From NCBI RefSeq assembly GCF_030816965.1, contig NZ_JAUSYQ010000002.1, positions 4,681,001 through 4,745,000 of the forward strand: a stretch of DNA of 64,000 bases, given 5' to 3'. The notes under the pieces were generated by a model, which saw nothing but the letters and a program-made list of their open reading frames with translations, did no database searches and had not been told where the DNA came from. This DNA is from Streptomyces canus. Its GTDB lineage: Bacteria; Actinomycetota; Actinomycetes; Streptomycetales; Streptomycetaceae. The position numbers were made by a program, and so were the translations under genes. This document shows positions 1 through 9,461 of this stretch, piece after piece; within the stretch, counting starts at the first letter, position 1; every line of letters starts with the position of its first letter.

Positions 1-1091
1 GCCACGATCGCCAGGGCGGCCGAGGCGACGGTCGCCATCAGGCCGTACATCCGCTCGTCGGGGTCGGCGTGCGAGCGGAGCTGCATCACCAGGCTGAGCA
101 GAACCCAGACGCCGAGAGTGCCGAGGATCGCGGCGGGCGCGTTCTCCCGGCCGGCCGCCAGGAGTGCCGCGTCCGCCACCAGCGCCCCGAGGAACGCCAG
201 CGCGATGCCCTGGCGGGCGGGCCACATGCCGTTCAGCCGGAACCAGCCGGCCGCGGTGACCGCCTGGAGGACGACGAGGGGCACGAGGAGGGCGTACGAG
301 CCGACGGCCGCCGTTCCGGAGAGCAGCAGGCCGAGCAGCGCGGTGAGGGCGGCGGGCTGGATGCCGGGCTCGATGATCGGGGAGCGGCCCTCGAGGCGGG
401 CACGCTGGGCGTCGGTGACGCGGGCGTTGCCGGCGAGGGTGGCGGGGCCGTAGCCGGAGGGGTCGGAAGCGGGGTCCGCCGGAACGGACCCGTGCGCGGC
501 GGCGCCGGGATGTGCCTGGGCGGCCCCATGGACGGGGCTCCCACTCGCCGGGGCGTGAGCGTGCCCGGCGTGGCCGGAGGCCGTCGGCGCAAACCCGTGG
601 CCTGCGGAGCCGGGAGCCATCGGCGCAGATCCGTGACCGGCGGGGCCAGGGGCCATCGGGCCTGGCCCGTGACCTCCGGGACCGGGAGCCGCCGAGGCAT
701 GACCATGACCGGCACGGTCGGAAGAAGTCGGCGCGGAACCGTACCCGGCAGAGCCGGGAGCCGCCGACGCATGACCATGACCCGCGCGGTCGGAAGAAGC
801 CGGCGCGGAACCGTACGCCGCGGGGCCGTACGCGCCGGCCCCCGGAGCCCCCTGCGCGGGCCCGTAGCCGGGGGCGTACCCCTGGGGCTCGCCCTCGTAG
901 TCCTGCTGCGGCAGGTACGCCGTCTCCGGCGCGGACTGGACCGGTCGGTGCACCTGGGTGTCCCAGGTCTGGCCCTGCCACTGCTGGGTGTGCTGCTGGG
1001 CTGCCTGGGCGTCCTCGTCGTAACCGTGCTGGGCCGGCCAGCCCTGCTGCGGATACTGCTCGTAGTCGTCGTACGGCTGGTTCGTCATCAT
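1..1091 (-). CDS. Repeat-rich membrane protein, C-terminus cut by window edge
   Basis: I do not recognise a named family. The gene runs leftward off the window, so its C-terminus is missing. The N-terminal ~200 residues are soluble and low in complexity: a Q/Y-rich opening (MMTNQPYDDYEQYPQQ) followed by Gly/Ala/Pro/His repeats with a clear 24-residue period. The visible remainder consists of hydrophobic helices (for example AALTALLGLLLSGTAAV), which suggests a multi-spanning membrane protein with a disordered cytoplasmic tail. The start overlaps the stop of the upstream MoaD-like gene (TGATG), behind a GGAGGG ribosome site, so the two are probably translationally coupled. Either of two consecutive ATGs could be the start. 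Confidence 0.7.
   Translation of the reverse strand, partial: MMTNQPYDDYEQYPQQGWPAQHGYDEDAQAAQQHTQQWQGQTWDTQVHRPVQSAPETAYLPQQDYEGEPQGYAPGYGPAQGAPGAGAYGPAAYGSAPASSDRAGHGHASAAPGSAGYGSAPTSSDRAGHGHASAAPGPGGHGPGPMAPGPAGHGSAPMAPGSAGHGFAPTASGHAGHAHAPASGSPVHGAAQAHPGAAAHGSVPADPASDPSGYGPATLAGNARVTDAQRARLEGRSPIIEPGIQPAALTALLGLLLSGTAAVGSYALLVPLVVLQAVTAAGWFRLNGMWPARQGIALAFLGALVADAALLAAGRENAPAAILGTLGVWVLLSLVMQLRSHADPDERMYGLMATVASAALAIV
630..850 (-). repeat. 72-bp (24-codon) tandem repeat inside the membrane protein gene
   Basis: Two adjacent copies with a 72-base period are easy to see: GCATGACCATGACC occurs at about 697 and again at about 769. More degenerate copies flank them. In the protein they encode units of the type AAPGSAGYGSAPTSSDRAGH. 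The period is a multiple of three, so copy number can vary without breaking the frame. Confidence 0.75.
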
Positions 1092-1345
1092 CACCCTCCT
1101 GCGAACGGCGGGAGCACCTCGACCGTGCCGCCGTCGGCCAGCCGTACCGTCTCATGTCCGCGGGTGCCCACGGGGTCACCGTCGACGAGGAACGAGCATC
1201 GCCGCAGGACGCGCACCAGTTCACCGGGGTGTCGCTCGCGCGCCGCGTCCAGCGCCTCGGCGAGCGTGGCCGCGTCGAAGGGCTCCTCGGCGATCCCGGC
1301 CGCGGCCTTCGCGGCGGCCCAGTAGCGCACCGTGACCTTTGGCAT
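1091..1345 (-). CDS. MoaD/ThiS family sulfur-carrier protein
   Basis: This is an 84-residue ubiquitin-fold protein that begins MPKVTVRYWAAAKAAAG and ends in a Gly-Gly tail (EVLPPFAGG). The tail is the site adenylated and thiocarboxylated in MoaD and ThiS carriers. The length is normal for the family. The start is preceded by GAGGAAG. An upstream in-frame extension to 1489 has no such signal and runs into the neighbouring gene, so I rejected it. No moaE or thiG lies beside it, so whether it serves molybdopterin, thiazole or another sulfur pathway cannot be told from here. Its stop overlaps the start of the next gene. Confidence 0.85.
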   Translation of the reverse strand: MPKVTVRYWAAAKAAAGIAEEPFDAATLAEALDAARERHPGELVRVLRRCSFLVDGDPVGTRGHETVRLADGGTVEVLPPFAGG

Positions 1346-1382
1346 CCGCTTCCTCAATCGATCGATGGTGTACGGGGCCAGG

Positions 1383-2282
1383 CTAGCCGCCCGCTGTGAC
1401 AGCCCAGTCCCCGATACGGCCCAGCAGCTCGTCGCCGGCCGCGTGCTCGGCGTGGCCCATGGGCTCGATCCACAGCTCGCCGTGGTCACCGGCGGCCTCC
1501 GCGAGCATCCGCGGGTGGTCGAGGGGGAAGTAGCCGTCGCGGTCGCCGTGCACGATCAGGAGCGGGGTCGGGGCGATCTCCGGGACCGCCTCGACCGGGG
1601 AGAGCGGGACGGGGTCCCACTCGCGGTGATGGATCCTCGTACGGAATCCGTAGCGGCTCACCAGGCGGCCCTCGGGCCGGGTCACCAGCCAGTGGAGTCT
1701 TCGCATGGGGGCCGTGCCGCGGTAGTACCAGCGGGCCGGCGCACTCACCGAGACCACCGCGTCCGGGTACGCGTCCGTGTGCCTCTCGCGCCCCGTGCGC
1801 CCTTCGCGCCCCGGCCCGTCCGGACCGCCGTCGGGCCGGTAGAGCGCCGCGTGCCGCAGCGCCACCGAGCCGCCCATCGAGAAGCCGACGGTCGCCACGC
1901 GCGCGTGGCCGAGTTCGCGTGCCCACCCCACCGCGGCGGCCAGATCCAGCACCTCGCGGTCGCCGACCGTCGAGCGCCCGCCGGAGGCTCCGTGGCCGCG
2001 AAAGGAGAAGGTGACCACGGCGCCGTACCGCGTCAACACGTTCACCACCCGGCGAACATGAGGACGATCCACATCGCCGGTGAAGCCGTGCGCGATCACG
2101 AACACCAGGTCATGCGCAGGTGGCCGGGAGGCGTCGTATACGAAGGAGGGCGGGTCGTATACGGAATCGATCGTCACACCGTCGTCGGTGTGCAGAAACG
2201 TCCGTATAGGTGCATGTCTGCGCGTCTCAGAGTGCGGACTCCCCGTGGAACGCGCCACACGACCTGCCGGATCAATGCTCAT
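1383..2282 (-). CDS. Alpha/beta hydrolase
   Basis: A 299-residue serine hydrolase of the alpha/beta fold. Visible motifs are the oxyanion region [12 protein letters not shown], the nucleophile elbow GFSMGG, an acid in HGDRDGYFP, and a late His in GHAEHAAG. This gives a complete Ser-Asp-His triad in the expected order. A strand reading [11 protein letters not shown] matches the cap-preceding loop of lysophospholipase-like members. The substrate is unknown. The start at MSIDPAGR was chosen because further upstream the frame runs antisense to the glnR promoter and gene. Only a weak ribosome site (GACGAGAA) is visible. The gene is divergent from glnR. Confidence 0.8.
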   Translation of the reverse strand: MSIDPAGRVARSTGSPHSETRRHAPIRTFLHTDDGVTIDSVYDPPSFVYDASRPPAHDLVFVIAHGFTGDVDRPHVRRVVNVLTRYGAVVTFSFRGHGASGGRSTVGDREVLDLAAAVGWARELGHARVATVGFSMGGSVALRHAALYRPDGGPDGPGREGRTGRERHTDAYPDAVVSVSAPARWYYRGTAPMRRLHWLVTRPEGRLVSRYGFRTRIHHREWDPVPLSPVEAVPEIAPTPLLIVHGDRDGYFPLDHPRMLAEAAGDHGELWIEPMGHAEHAAGDELLGRIGDWAVTAGG

Positions 2283-2400
2283 GTGGGCTATTCTCGTCGG
2301 AAGAGGACTCGGGCAATGCAGCCCCCGGGTCCTTTTGTGCTTTCGGATACCCCTGTATACGAAAGCCGTGACCTCGCGGGACCGAGGAGGAACCAGACAT

Positions 2401-3201
2401 ATGAGTTCTCTGCTGCTCCTGACCAATGCCCTCCAGCCATCGACGGAGGTGCTGCCTGCCCTCGGCCTGCTCCTGCACAACGTGCGTGTGGCTCCGGCGG
2501 AAGGCCCCGCCCTCGTCGACACCCCGGGTGCCGACGTCATCCTCATCGACGGGCGCCGTGATCTGCCGCAGGTCCGCAGCCTGTGCCAGCTGCTGCGCTC
2601 CACGGGGCCCGGCTGTCCGCTCATCCTCGTCGTGACCGAGGGCGGCCTCGCGGCCGTCACCGCCGACTGGGGCATCGACGACGTACTGCTGGACACCGCC
2701 GGACCGGCGGAGGTCGAGGCGCGCCTGCGTCTGGCCATGGGCCGCCAGCAGATCGTCAACGACGACTCCCCCATGGAGATCCGCAACGGCGACCTGTCGG
2801 TCGACGAGGCGACCTACTCCGCCAAGCTCAAGGGCCGGGTCCTCGACCTCACCTTCAAGGAGTTCGAGCTCCTGAAGTACCTCGCCCAGCACCCCGGCCG
2901 CGTCTTCACCCGCGCGCAGCTCCTCCAGGAGGTCTGGGGGTACGACTACTTCGGCGGCACCCGGACGGTCGACGTCCACGTACGACGGCTGCGCGCGAAG
3001 CTCGGACCCGAGCACGAGTCGCTGATCGGGACCGTACGGAACGTCGGTTATCGATTCGTTACGCCGGAGAAGGGCAGCGTCGGCGCGGGCGACGACGCCA
3101 AGGCCAAGGGCGCCGCGACCGGTGCTTCCGGCCAGGCAAACACGGAGGATGCGGACGACAGCGCCGCCCTGGACGCCTCCGAGGTACCGGCCGAGGCATA
3201 G
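2401..3201 (+). CDS. glnR: Global nitrogen regulator GlnR (atypical OmpR-family response regulator)
   Basis: A 266-residue OmpR-type protein. The receiver-like domain (about 1-115) begins [20 protein letters not shown] and keeps Asp50 (VILIDG). It lacks the usual acidic cluster and conserved Lys, as in GlnR, which works without a partner kinase. The winged-helix domain (about 135-225) carries [20 protein letters not shown] and the DNA-contacting [16 protein letters not shown]. The variable Ala/Asp-rich tail is typical. An excellent GAGGAGGA site lies 8 bases before the ATG. In Streptomyces GlnR activates or represses nitrogen assimilation genes (glnA, amtB, nir); that is family knowledge. The sequence match to S. 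coelicolor GlnR is from memory but strong. Confidence 0.95.
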   Translation: MSSLLLLTNALQPSTEVLPALGLLLHNVRVAPAEGPALVDTPGADVILIDGRRDLPQVRSLCQLLRSTGPGCPLILVVTEGGLAAVTADWGIDDVLLDTAGPAEVEARLRLAMGRQQIVNDDSPMEIRNGDLSVDEATYSAKLKGRVLDLTFKEFELLKYLAQHPGRVFTRAQLLQEVWGYDYFGGTRTVDVHVRRLRAKLGPEHESLIGTVRNVGYRFVTPEKGSVGAGDDAKAKGAATGASGQANTEDADDSAALDASEVPAEA

Positions 3202-3318
3202 CGGGTTCTCCGCCTGGGCATGGCTCCCGCACCGGCTACCTCCCGGTAGGCCTTCGCGGGGGCACAGTGCCTCCTTCACGCCCTGCCCAGAGCGGGTCCA
3301 TCCGCGTAGACTCCGCGC

Positions 3319-4341
3319 GTGGCCAAGGTAACCAGGGATGACGTGGCGCGACTGGCGGGAACGTCCACCGCCGTAGTCAGTTATGTCATCAACAACGGAC
3401 CCCGGCCGGTCGCCCCGGCCACGCGCGAGCGTGTCCTCGCCGCGATCAAGGAGCTGGGGTACCGGCCCGACCGGGTCGCCCAGGCGATGGCGTCCCGGCG
3501 TACGGATCTCATAGGCCTGATCGTGCCGGACGCGCGCCAGCCGTTCTTCGCGGAGATGGCGCACGCGGTCGAACAGGCCGCGTCCGAGCGCGGGAAGATG
3601 GTGCTCGTCGGGAACTCCGACTACATCGGCGAGCGCGAGGTCCACTACCTGCGGGCGTTCCTCGGGATGCGGGTGTCCGGGCTGATCCTGGTCTCGCACG
3701 CGCTGAACGACAACGCCGCCGCCGAGATCGAGGCATGGGACGCCCGGGTCGTGCTGCTGCATGAGCGGCCGGAGGCGATCGACGACGTCGCTGTCGTCCT
3801 CGACGACCTCTCCGGCGCGAAGACCGCCGTCGAGCATCTGCTGGGCCACGGATACCCCTACGTCGCCTGTATGGGCGGTACCGCCGACACTCCCGCCGTG
3901 GGCGACCCGGTCTCCGATCACGTCGAGGGCTGGCGACGGGCCATGGAAGAGGCGGGGCTCCCCACCGAGGGACGCCTCTTCGAGGCGCCGTACAACCGCT
4001 ACGACGCGTATCAGGTGGCGCTCGGGGTGCTCTCCGGGCCCGATCGCCCCCCGGCGATCTTCTGCTCCACCGACGACCAGGCGATCGGCCTGCTGCGGGC
4101 CGCGCGCGAGCTGCGCATCGACGTGCCGGGCGAGCTGGGGGTCATCGGGTTCGACGACATCAAGGAAGCCGCGCTCGCCGATCCGCCGATGACGACCATG
4201 GCGTCGGACCGGTCGGCCATGGCCCGGGCCGCGGTGGATCTGGTGCTGGACGACGGACTCCGGGTCGCGGGGTCCCGCCGGGAGCGGCTGAAGGTGTTCC
4301 CGTCGAAGCTGGTCGTGCGGCGGTCCTGCGGGTGCGAGTGA
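3319..4341 (+). CDS. LacI-family transcriptional regulator
   Basis: 340 residues, normal for the family. The N-terminal helix-turn-helix (residues 1-27) reads [20 protein letters not shown], followed by the hinge helix containing [14 protein letters not shown]. The remainder is a periplasmic-binding-protein-like effector domain starting at [10 protein letters not shown] and including the late [10 protein letters not shown] segment. The start is a GTG. The effector cannot be deduced, although the sugar-binding type of core suggests a small metabolite. It lies 117 bases after glnR on the same strand and just upstream of the HtrA-like protease. The protease has its own likely regulatory repeats, so co-transcription is not assumed. 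Confidence 0.9.
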   Translation: MAKVTRDDVARLAGTSTAVVSYVINNGPRPVAPATRERVLAAIKELGYRPDRVAQAMASRRTDLIGLIVPDARQPFFAEMAHAVEQAASERGKMVLVGNSDYIGEREVHYLRAFLGMRVSGLILVSHALNDNAAAEIEAWDARVVLLHERPEAIDDVAVVLDDLSGAKTAVEHLLGHGYPYVACMGGTADTPAVGDPVSDHVEGWRRAMEEAGLPTEGRLFEAPYNRYDAYQVALGVLSGPDRPPAIFCSTDDQAIGLLRAARELRIDVPGELGVIGFDDIKEAALADPPMTTMASDRSAMARAAVDLVLDDGLRVAGSRRERLKVFPSKLVVRRSCGCE

Positions 4342-4344
4342 GTT

Positions 4345-4454
4345 TCTGAGGACCGTCTGAGAACATCTGGCCGGAGGCCAGCGGCGGCTTTATATCGGGC
4401 ATACGAGGTTCTGCCGGGCTTCTCAGGGAGCACTCAGGGAGCTCTCATGGTGGG
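4345..4454 (+). promoter_or_regulatory. 11-bp direct repeats, probable OmpR-type (CssR-like) binding site
   Basis: Three head-to-tail 11-base units lie just upstream of the htrA-like start: CTCAGGGAGCA (4422-4432), CTCAGGGAGCT (4433-4443) and CTCATGGTGGG (4444-4454). A second pair, TCTGAGGACCG and TCTGAGAACAT, lies at 4345-4366. An 11-base direct-repeat spacing is the hallmark of OmpR-family regulators. The response regulator encoded at 5951 is the obvious candidate; that link is inferred. Confidence 0.6.
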
Positions 4455-4471
4455 GCGACAAGCTTTTTGCC

Positions 4472-5638
4472 ATGACCGAGAGCTTCCGCCGCGACGGCGA
4501 GTACGAGCAGTACGAGACCCCCTACCAGGGCGCCCAGCAGCAGCACGCTTCCTCGCCCGTGAACCCCGAGTGGCCGCCCCCGCCGGCCCAGCCGCCCGCC
4601 ACTACGACCCCGCAGGCCGTGCCCCCACAGGCCCTGGCGCAGGCCCAGCCCGCCGCCTTCGCCTCCGAGGGCGCCGGTTCGTACGGCGGTGACGGCAACG
4701 GCGGTGGGACCGCTCTCCTCACCGCGGCCCCGGCCGAGCCCGCGGCCCCCGCCCCCAAGAAGCGCACCCGCGGCCCCCTCGCCCTCCTCGCCGCCGTCGC
4801 GATCGTCGCCGCGGCGATAGGAGGCGGCACCGCCTACGGCATCCAGGAGCTGACCGGCAACGACACGGTCGCCACCAGCAGCAGCACCAGCACCAACGTG
4901 GTGCCGTCCTCCGCCAAGGGCACGGTCTCCGGGGTCGCCAAGGCGGTCAGCCCGAGCATCGTCGAGATCAACGCCACCTCGAACGCAGGTGAGTCCACCG
5001 GCTCCGGCGTGATCATCACCAGCGACGGCGAGATCATCACCAACAACCACGTCATCTCCGGCGCCACCTCCATCAAGGTGAGCACCAGCGACGGCAAGAC
5101 CTACACCGCGAAGGTCGTCGGCACCGACAGCAAGAAGGACCTCGCCCTCATCAAGCTGGAGAACGCCTCCGGCCTGACCGTGGCCAACCTCGGCGACTCC
5201 GACGGCGTCCAGGTCGGCGACGAGGTCGTGGCGATCGGCTCCCCCGAGGGCCTCACCGGCACCGTGACCAGCGGCATCGTCTCCGCCCTGAACCGGGACG
5301 TGACCGTCGCGACCGACGAGGGCCAGAGTCAGACCCAGGGCCAGGGCGGCGGCAACGGCCAGTGGCCGTTCGAGTTCGGCGGCCAGCAGTTCAACGGCGA
5401 CACCGGTTCGTCCACGACGACGTACAAGGCGATCCAGACGGACGCGTCCTTGAACCCGGGCAACTCCGGCGGCGCGCTCATCGACATGAACGGCAACATC
5501 ATCGGCATCAACTCCGCGATGTACTCCGCCAGTTCGGACTCCTCCACGGCCGGCAGCGCGGGCCTCGGCTTCTCCATCCCGATCAACACCGTCAAGTCCG
5601 ACCTGGCCACGCTGCGGGCCGGCGGCGCCGACAACTGA
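4472..5638 (+). CDS. Membrane-anchored trypsin-like (HtrA-type) serine protease without PDZ domain
   Basis: 388 residues: a Pro/Gln/Ala-rich cytoplasmic tail (1-95), one membrane anchor (about 101-122, GPLALLAAVAIVAAAIGGG), then an extracytoplasmic protease domain. The triad is His193 (ITNNHVISGA), Asp223 (KKDLALIKL) and Ser332 (LNPGNSGGAL). The protein stops right after GLGFSIPINTV, so the PDZ domain of classical HtrA/DegP is absent. This class degrades misfolded secreted proteins. It sits directly before a two-component system resembling CssRS, which in Streptomyces controls secretion-stress proteases. No good ribosome site precedes the ATG, so translation may be leaderless or weak. Confidence 0.88.
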   Translation: MTESFRRDGEYEQYETPYQGAQQQHASSPVNPEWPPPPAQPPATTTPQAVPPQALAQAQPAAFASEGAGSYGGDGNGGGTALLTAAPAEPAAPAPKKRTRGPLALLAAVAIVAAAIGGGTAYGIQELTGNDTVATSSSTSTNVVPSSAKGTVSGVAKAVSPSIVEINATSNAGESTGSGVIITSDGEIITNNHVISGATSIKVSTSDGKTYTAKVVGTDSKKDLALIKLENASGLTVANLGDSDGVQVGDEVVAIGSPEGLTGTVTSGIVSALNRDVTVATDEGQSQTQGQGGGNGQWPFEFGGQQFNGDTGSSTTTYKAIQTDASLNPGNSGGALIDMNGNIIGINSAMYSASSDSSTAGSAGLGFSIPINTVKSDLATLRAGGADN

Positions 5639-5667
5639 CACCCCCTGACCTTCGCGAGGAGTACGTC

Positions 5668-5850
5668 ATGATCAAGCAGGTTTCGCACCCGGCGGCCGGC
5701 ACCGGCCCGGCCGGATTCACCCTGGCCCTCGAGGTGGCGTACGAACTGCACCCGCCGGTGACGCGGGCGCCCGAGGTGGCGTCCGTGACGGTGGCCCGCC
5801 GCGGGGTGAGCACCGCCCGCAGCCGCCGCCGCAGCCCCGCACGCGGCTGA
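5668..5850 (+). CDS. Small hypothetical protein (60 aa)
   Basis: I do not recognise a family. The ORF begins 30 bases after the protease stop with a convincing GAGGAG ribosome site and an ATG, and its third codon positions are strongly GC-biased like its neighbours. The product starts MIKQVSHPAAGTG, has a mildly hydrophobic middle and a very basic Arg-rich C-terminus (RSRRRSPARG). It has no signal peptide or membrane segment. Its placement suggests co-transcription with the protease. Confidence 0.55.
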   Translation: MIKQVSHPAAGTGPAGFTLALEVAYELHPPVTRAPEVASVTVARRGVSTARSRRRSPARG

Positions 5851-5950
5851 ACCCCTGCCCTGAACGCACCGGCCCGGAACCATGCGAGGCTGAAAGCGTT
5901 CACTGTCTTCAGCCCCCTGCCGTCCCACCGCACCCGAGGAATCCCCAGCC

Positions 5951-6688
5951 ATGAGCCCCGCCGAAGGCGACCGTGACCCCCAGCGCATCCTGATCGTCGA
6001 CGACGAGCCGGCGGTACGCGAAGCACTCCAGCGCAGCCTCGCCTTCGAGGGCTACGACACGGAAGTGGCCGTGGACGGCGCGGACGCGCTCGACAAGGCG
6101 ACCGCGTACCAGCCCGACCTGGTCGTCCTCGACATCCAGATGCCCCGCATGGACGGCCTCACCGCCGCCCGGCGCATCCGCGGCGCGGGCGACACGACCC
6201 CCATCCTGATGCTGACGGCCCGCGACACGGTCGGTGACCGGGTCACCGGGCTCGACGCGGGCGCCGACGACTACCTGGTCAAGCCGTTCGAGCTCGACGA
6301 GCTGTTCGCCCGGGTCCGTGCGCTGCTGCGGCGCAGCTCGTACGCCGCGGCGGCCGGTGCGGGGTCCGTCGAGGACGACGAGGCGCTCAGCTTCGCCGAC
6401 CTGCGGATGGATCTCGCGACCCGTGAGGTCACGCGTGCGGGGCGGCCGGTGGAGCTGACCCGTACCGAGTTCACCCTGCTCGAGATGTTCATGGCGCACC
6501 CGCGCCAGGTGCTGACCAGGGAACAGATACTGAAGGCCGTGTGGGGCTTCGACTTCGAGCCGTCGTCCAACTCGCTGGATGTGTACGTGATGTATCTGCG
6601 CCGCAAGACGGAGGCGGGCGGTGAGCCGCGGCTCGTGCACACGGTGCGCGGCGTGGGGTATGTGCTGCGGCAGGGCGGCGCGGAGTGA
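5951..6688 (+). CDS. cssR: OmpR-family response regulator (CssR-like)
   Basis: 245 residues. The receiver domain holds the acidic pair (VDDEP), the phospho-acceptor Asp61 ([15 protein letters not shown]) and the conserved Lys in [11 protein letters not shown]. The C-terminal winged helix contains [20 protein letters not shown] and [14 protein letters not shown]. The gene overlaps the downstream sensor kinase by 4 bases (GTGA), so the two form an operon. Its position next to an HtrA-like protease matches the secretion-stress CssRS system described in Streptomyces. The gene symbol rests on that synteny and should be read as probable rather than proven. Confidence 0.85.
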   Translation: MSPAEGDRDPQRILIVDDEPAVREALQRSLAFEGYDTEVAVDGADALDKATAYQPDLVVLDIQMPRMDGLTAARRIRGAGDTTPILMLTARDTVGDRVTGLDAGADDYLVKPFELDELFARVRALLRRSSYAAAAGAGSVEDDEALSFADLRMDLATREVTRAGRPVELTRTEFTLLEMFMAHPRQVLTREQILKAVWGFDFEPSSNSLDVYVMYLRRKTEAGGEPRLVHTVRGVGYVLRQGGAE

Positions 6689-8160
6689 AGAGGGTCGTTC
6701 GCCGTTATCGGTCCCTTCCGATCCGGTCACGGCTGGCGCTGCTCGTGGCGGCGGCGGTGGCGTTCGCGGTGGCGGCGGTGTCGGTGACGTGTTGGTTCAT
6801 CGTGCAGGGGAAGCTGTACGACCAGCTCGACGAGGATCTGCAGAAGGCGGCGCGGCCGCAGCAGGCACAGGCGGTCGTGGCCACCCTCAGCGAGTGCCCC
6901 CAGACACCGGTGGAGACCTTCGGCGATTTCCGGATCAGGGACGAGGTCTACCTCCAGCTGGTGCAGGCGGACGGCAAGGCCTGCGTCTCGTCGAACTCTC
7001 TGGGCAGGGTCAAGACCACCGACGCCGACGAGAACGTGGTCAAGGACGCGACCAGCAAGAGGGGGGTCCTTCGCAACGGCACCGACTCTGACGGCAACAC
7101 CGTACGAGTGCTGACGACACCCCTGTACGTCAGCCAGGGCCCGGGCTCACAGCCCCAGCTGTACACCGAGGCCGCGCTCACCGTGGCCGTTCCTCTGAAG
7201 ACCACCCAGTCCACCCTCAACGAACTCGCCCTCATCCTCCTCCTCGTCTCCGGCGTAGGAGTCCTCGGTGCCGGTGCCGCAGGCCTCGCCGTCGCCCGCG
7301 CCGGTCTCCGCCCCGTCGACAAGCTCACCGAGGCCGTCGAGCACGTGGCCAGGACCGAGGATCTGAGCATCCGCATCCCCGTCGAGGAGGACGCCGAGGA
7401 CGAGGTCGCCCGGCTGTCCCGCTCCTTCAACTCGATGACGAGCTCCCTCGCCAACTCGCGCGAGCTCCAGCAGCAGCTCATCGCCGACGCAGGTCACGAG
7501 CTGCGCACTCCGCTCACCTCCCTGCGCACCAACATCGAGCTTCTCACCCGCAGCGAGGAGACCGGCCGCCCCATCCCCGAGGCCGACCGCAAGGCGCTGC
7601 TCGCGTCCGTGAAGGCGCAGATGACCGAACTGGCGTCTCTGATCGGTGACTTGCAGGAGTTGTCCCGCTCGGAGAGCCAGCGCGGTGAGCGGGTACAGGT
7701 CGTCTCGCTGGAGGACGCCGTCGAGTCGGCCCTGCGCAGGGCACGGCTGCGAGGCCCGGAGCTGACCATCAACGCCTCGCTGGAGCCCTGGTACACCCGC
7801 GCCGAACCGGCCGCCCTGGAGCGCGCGGTGGTCAACATCCTGGACAACGCGGTGAAATTCAGCCCCGAGGGCGGGATCATCGACGTCCAGCTCACCCAGG
7901 GCGTCCTGACCGTCCGGGACCACGGCCCCGGCATCCCCGCCGACGAACTCCCCCACGTCTTCGACCGCTTCTGGCGCTCCCCCAGCGCCCGCGCGCTGCC
8001 CGGCTCGGGCCTGGGGCTGTCCATCGTCGCGCGGACGGTGGAGCAGGCGGGCGGTGAGGTCACGCTGGCCCACGCGGAGGGCGGCGGCATGGTGGCGACC
8101 GTACGACTGCCCGGGGCGCCGACTCCTCCGCCGGACAGCCACTCCCCTGCCGTCGGGTGA
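6685..8160 (+). CDS. cssS: Sensor histidine kinase (CssS-like)
   Basis: 491 residues. The N-terminus has a first membrane helix (about 12-38, [20 protein letters not shown]), an extracytoplasmic sensor of ~140 residues with two Cys (one in SECPQT, one in ACVSS), then a second helix ([17 protein letters not shown]) and a HAMP domain. The dimerisation/phospho-acceptor helix carries His271 ([14 protein letters not shown]). The ATPase domain shows the N box ([10 protein letters not shown]), the DHGPGIP box and SGLGLSIV. The start is a GTG that overlaps the regulator's stop. The paired sensor Cys could form a disulfide that reports folding stress; that is speculation. Confidence 0.88.
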   Translation: MKRVVRRYRSLPIRSRLALLVAAAVAFAVAAVSVTCWFIVQGKLYDQLDEDLQKAARPQQAQAVVATLSECPQTPVETFGDFRIRDEVYLQLVQADGKACVSSNSLGRVKTTDADENVVKDATSKRGVLRNGTDSDGNTVRVLTTPLYVSQGPGSQPQLYTEAALTVAVPLKTTQSTLNELALILLLVSGVGVLGAGAAGLAVARAGLRPVDKLTEAVEHVARTEDLSIRIPVEEDAEDEVARLSRSFNSMTSSLANSRELQQQLIADAGHELRTPLTSLRTNIELLTRSEETGRPIPEADRKALLASVKAQMTELASLIGDLQELSRSESQRGERVQVVSLEDAVESALRRARLRGPELTINASLEPWYTRAEPAALERAVVNILDNAVKFSPEGGIIDVQLTQGVLTVRDHGPGIPADELPHVFDRFWRSPSARALPGSGLGLSIVARTVEQAGGEVTLAHAEGGGMVATVRLPGAPTPPPDSHSPAVG

Positions 8161-8363
8161 CTCCGGTACTCGCACCACCAGCGGGCCATGAACGCGGGCG
8201 AAGGTCCAAGGTCGTACGTGTCGCCGATCGCCCGCCGCCAGTGCGAGTCGAAGTCGGGGAGGAGGTGCGGGGCATCCTCGGCAATGGCCCTGCGCAACGC
8301 CTTCGGCGTCCGATCGGGCATCGGGGGGACGACCGAATCGGTTTCCGCTGCGTGAGCAGCCAT
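8124..8363 (-). CDS. DUF6247-like small protein, 3' end unresolved
   Basis: This starts at an ATG behind a strong AAGGAGGA site. The first ~75 residues ([45 protein letters not shown]) resemble my recollection of the actinobacterial DUF6247 family, whose members usually end about there. Here no stop follows: the frame continues antisense through the sensor kinase gene to 7494. I give the end only as the limit of family-like sequence. Either the stop was lost, or a frameshift removed the true C-terminus. The gene is convergent with the kinase. DUF6247 proteins have no known function. Confidence 0.45.
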
Positions 8364-8584
8364 GGCCGATGTCCTCCTTCGACGTGCCGTGTCTACGACC
8401 GTAACGGCCTCGCACCCTCTCCATCAGAACTTCGTGCCGTGCCGGATCCGGCCAGCTTTCTGTCAATGTCCTGTCAACCGTCACGCGTTTTCGACCCTAC
8501 TCACGGGTTCTCTGCAATCTTCCAGAGCTGTCAGACAGCCGCCCCACGCAGCTGTCGCCGGAACTCGGAAGTGAGCCACCCCCC

Positions 8585-9442
8585 ATGCGACTCATCCGCA
8601 CGTCAACTCTGAAGAAAACAGCCCTCGTTGCCGCCTCCACCGCCCTCGCGCTGGCCGGTGTGCTGGCCGGTTCGGGGACCGCTCAGGCGGCCGGTCCCGG
8701 CGGGGCCCAGAACGTCCGGGGCGTGGACCCCGGGAACACCGACGTCATGCTGGACCAGCTGTGCAGCCAGGAGACCAGCCTGACCGGGGTCTACGGCGCG
8801 CTCAACGTCGACACCGGCGAGTTCAAGACGCAGGACGAGTACCTGCGGGACGTGATCGGGCTGTGGGTGCCCGCCGGGCCGTGGGAGCTGTTCCGCGGCT
8901 GGTGCGGGTACGCGCAGGCCTCCACCTGGTCCGTCAAGGGCGAGCCCGTCCGCACCTCCGAGTGGACCGGCAACCACGGCACGACCGAGGACAAGGTGAC
9001 CTTCGTCAGCGGGTACAGCACCAAGACCTTCGCCAAGAAGAGCGTCGGCGCCAACATCAGCCTGTCCCTGGCCAAGAGCATCTTCTCCGGCACCCTGGGC
9101 GGCAGCGCCGGCTACGAGTGGGGCTGGGAGAAGACCTCGTCCTTCGAGCGGCGCAGCGAGAAGTCCATACCGCCGTGCACCCAGGTGGCGACCACGTGGA
9201 CGCCGTACCAGCGGGTGGTCCGCGTGAACCCGGTGTTCTACGTCGAGGACTACCAGTGGAACAAGGGCGACGGCGACGTCACCACGCACACCTGGCGTGG
9301 CCGGGACGCGAGCTGGAAGACGATCTACTCGTACGGCTACTACATCGACGGCATCTCCGACAAGCTCCTGCCCAACGGCCAGCCCGACGGCCGTGAGGAC
9401 AAGTGGCAGGAGGACCTCGACCCGAAGTCCTGCGCCCAGTAG
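8585..9442 (+). CDS. Secreted protein, possible aerolysin/ETX-MTX2-type pore former
   Basis: 285 residues with a clear Sec signal peptide (ALALAGVLAGSGTAQA, cleavage near residue 36). The mature protein has several Cys. Its middle region is rich in alternating Ser/Thr/Gly and hydrophobic residues (SVGANISLSLAKSIFSGTLG, then SAGYEWGWEKTSSFERRSEK). It then has IPPCTQVATTWTPYQRVVRV. That alternation followed by a return strand resembles the beta-hairpin insertion region of aerolysin or ETX/MTX2-type toxins. The resemblance is by eye only, and I would not name a family. The gene stands alone, followed by a strong hairpin. Confidence 0.65.
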   Translation: MRLIRTSTLKKTALVAASTALALAGVLAGSGTAQAAGPGGAQNVRGVDPGNTDVMLDQLCSQETSLTGVYGALNVDTGEFKTQDEYLRDVIGLWVPAGPWELFRGWCGYAQASTWSVKGEPVRTSEWTGNHGTTEDKVTFVSGYSTKTFAKKSVGANISLSLAKSIFSGTLGGSAGYEWGWEKTSSFERRSEKSIPPCTQVATTWTPYQRVVRVNPVFYVEDYQWNKGDGDVTTHTWRGRDASWKTIYSYGYYIDGISDKLLPNGQPDGREDKWQEDLDPKSCAQ

Positions 9443-9461
9443 GCGCATTCGAGCGGCAACC

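Noticed and set aside
69..1399. Long plus-strand ORFs opposite the first membrane protein
   Set aside because: Their products are Arg/Gly/Pro-rich with no domain; they are antisense shadows of the GC-rich minus-strand gene, which has a ribosome site and sensible helices.
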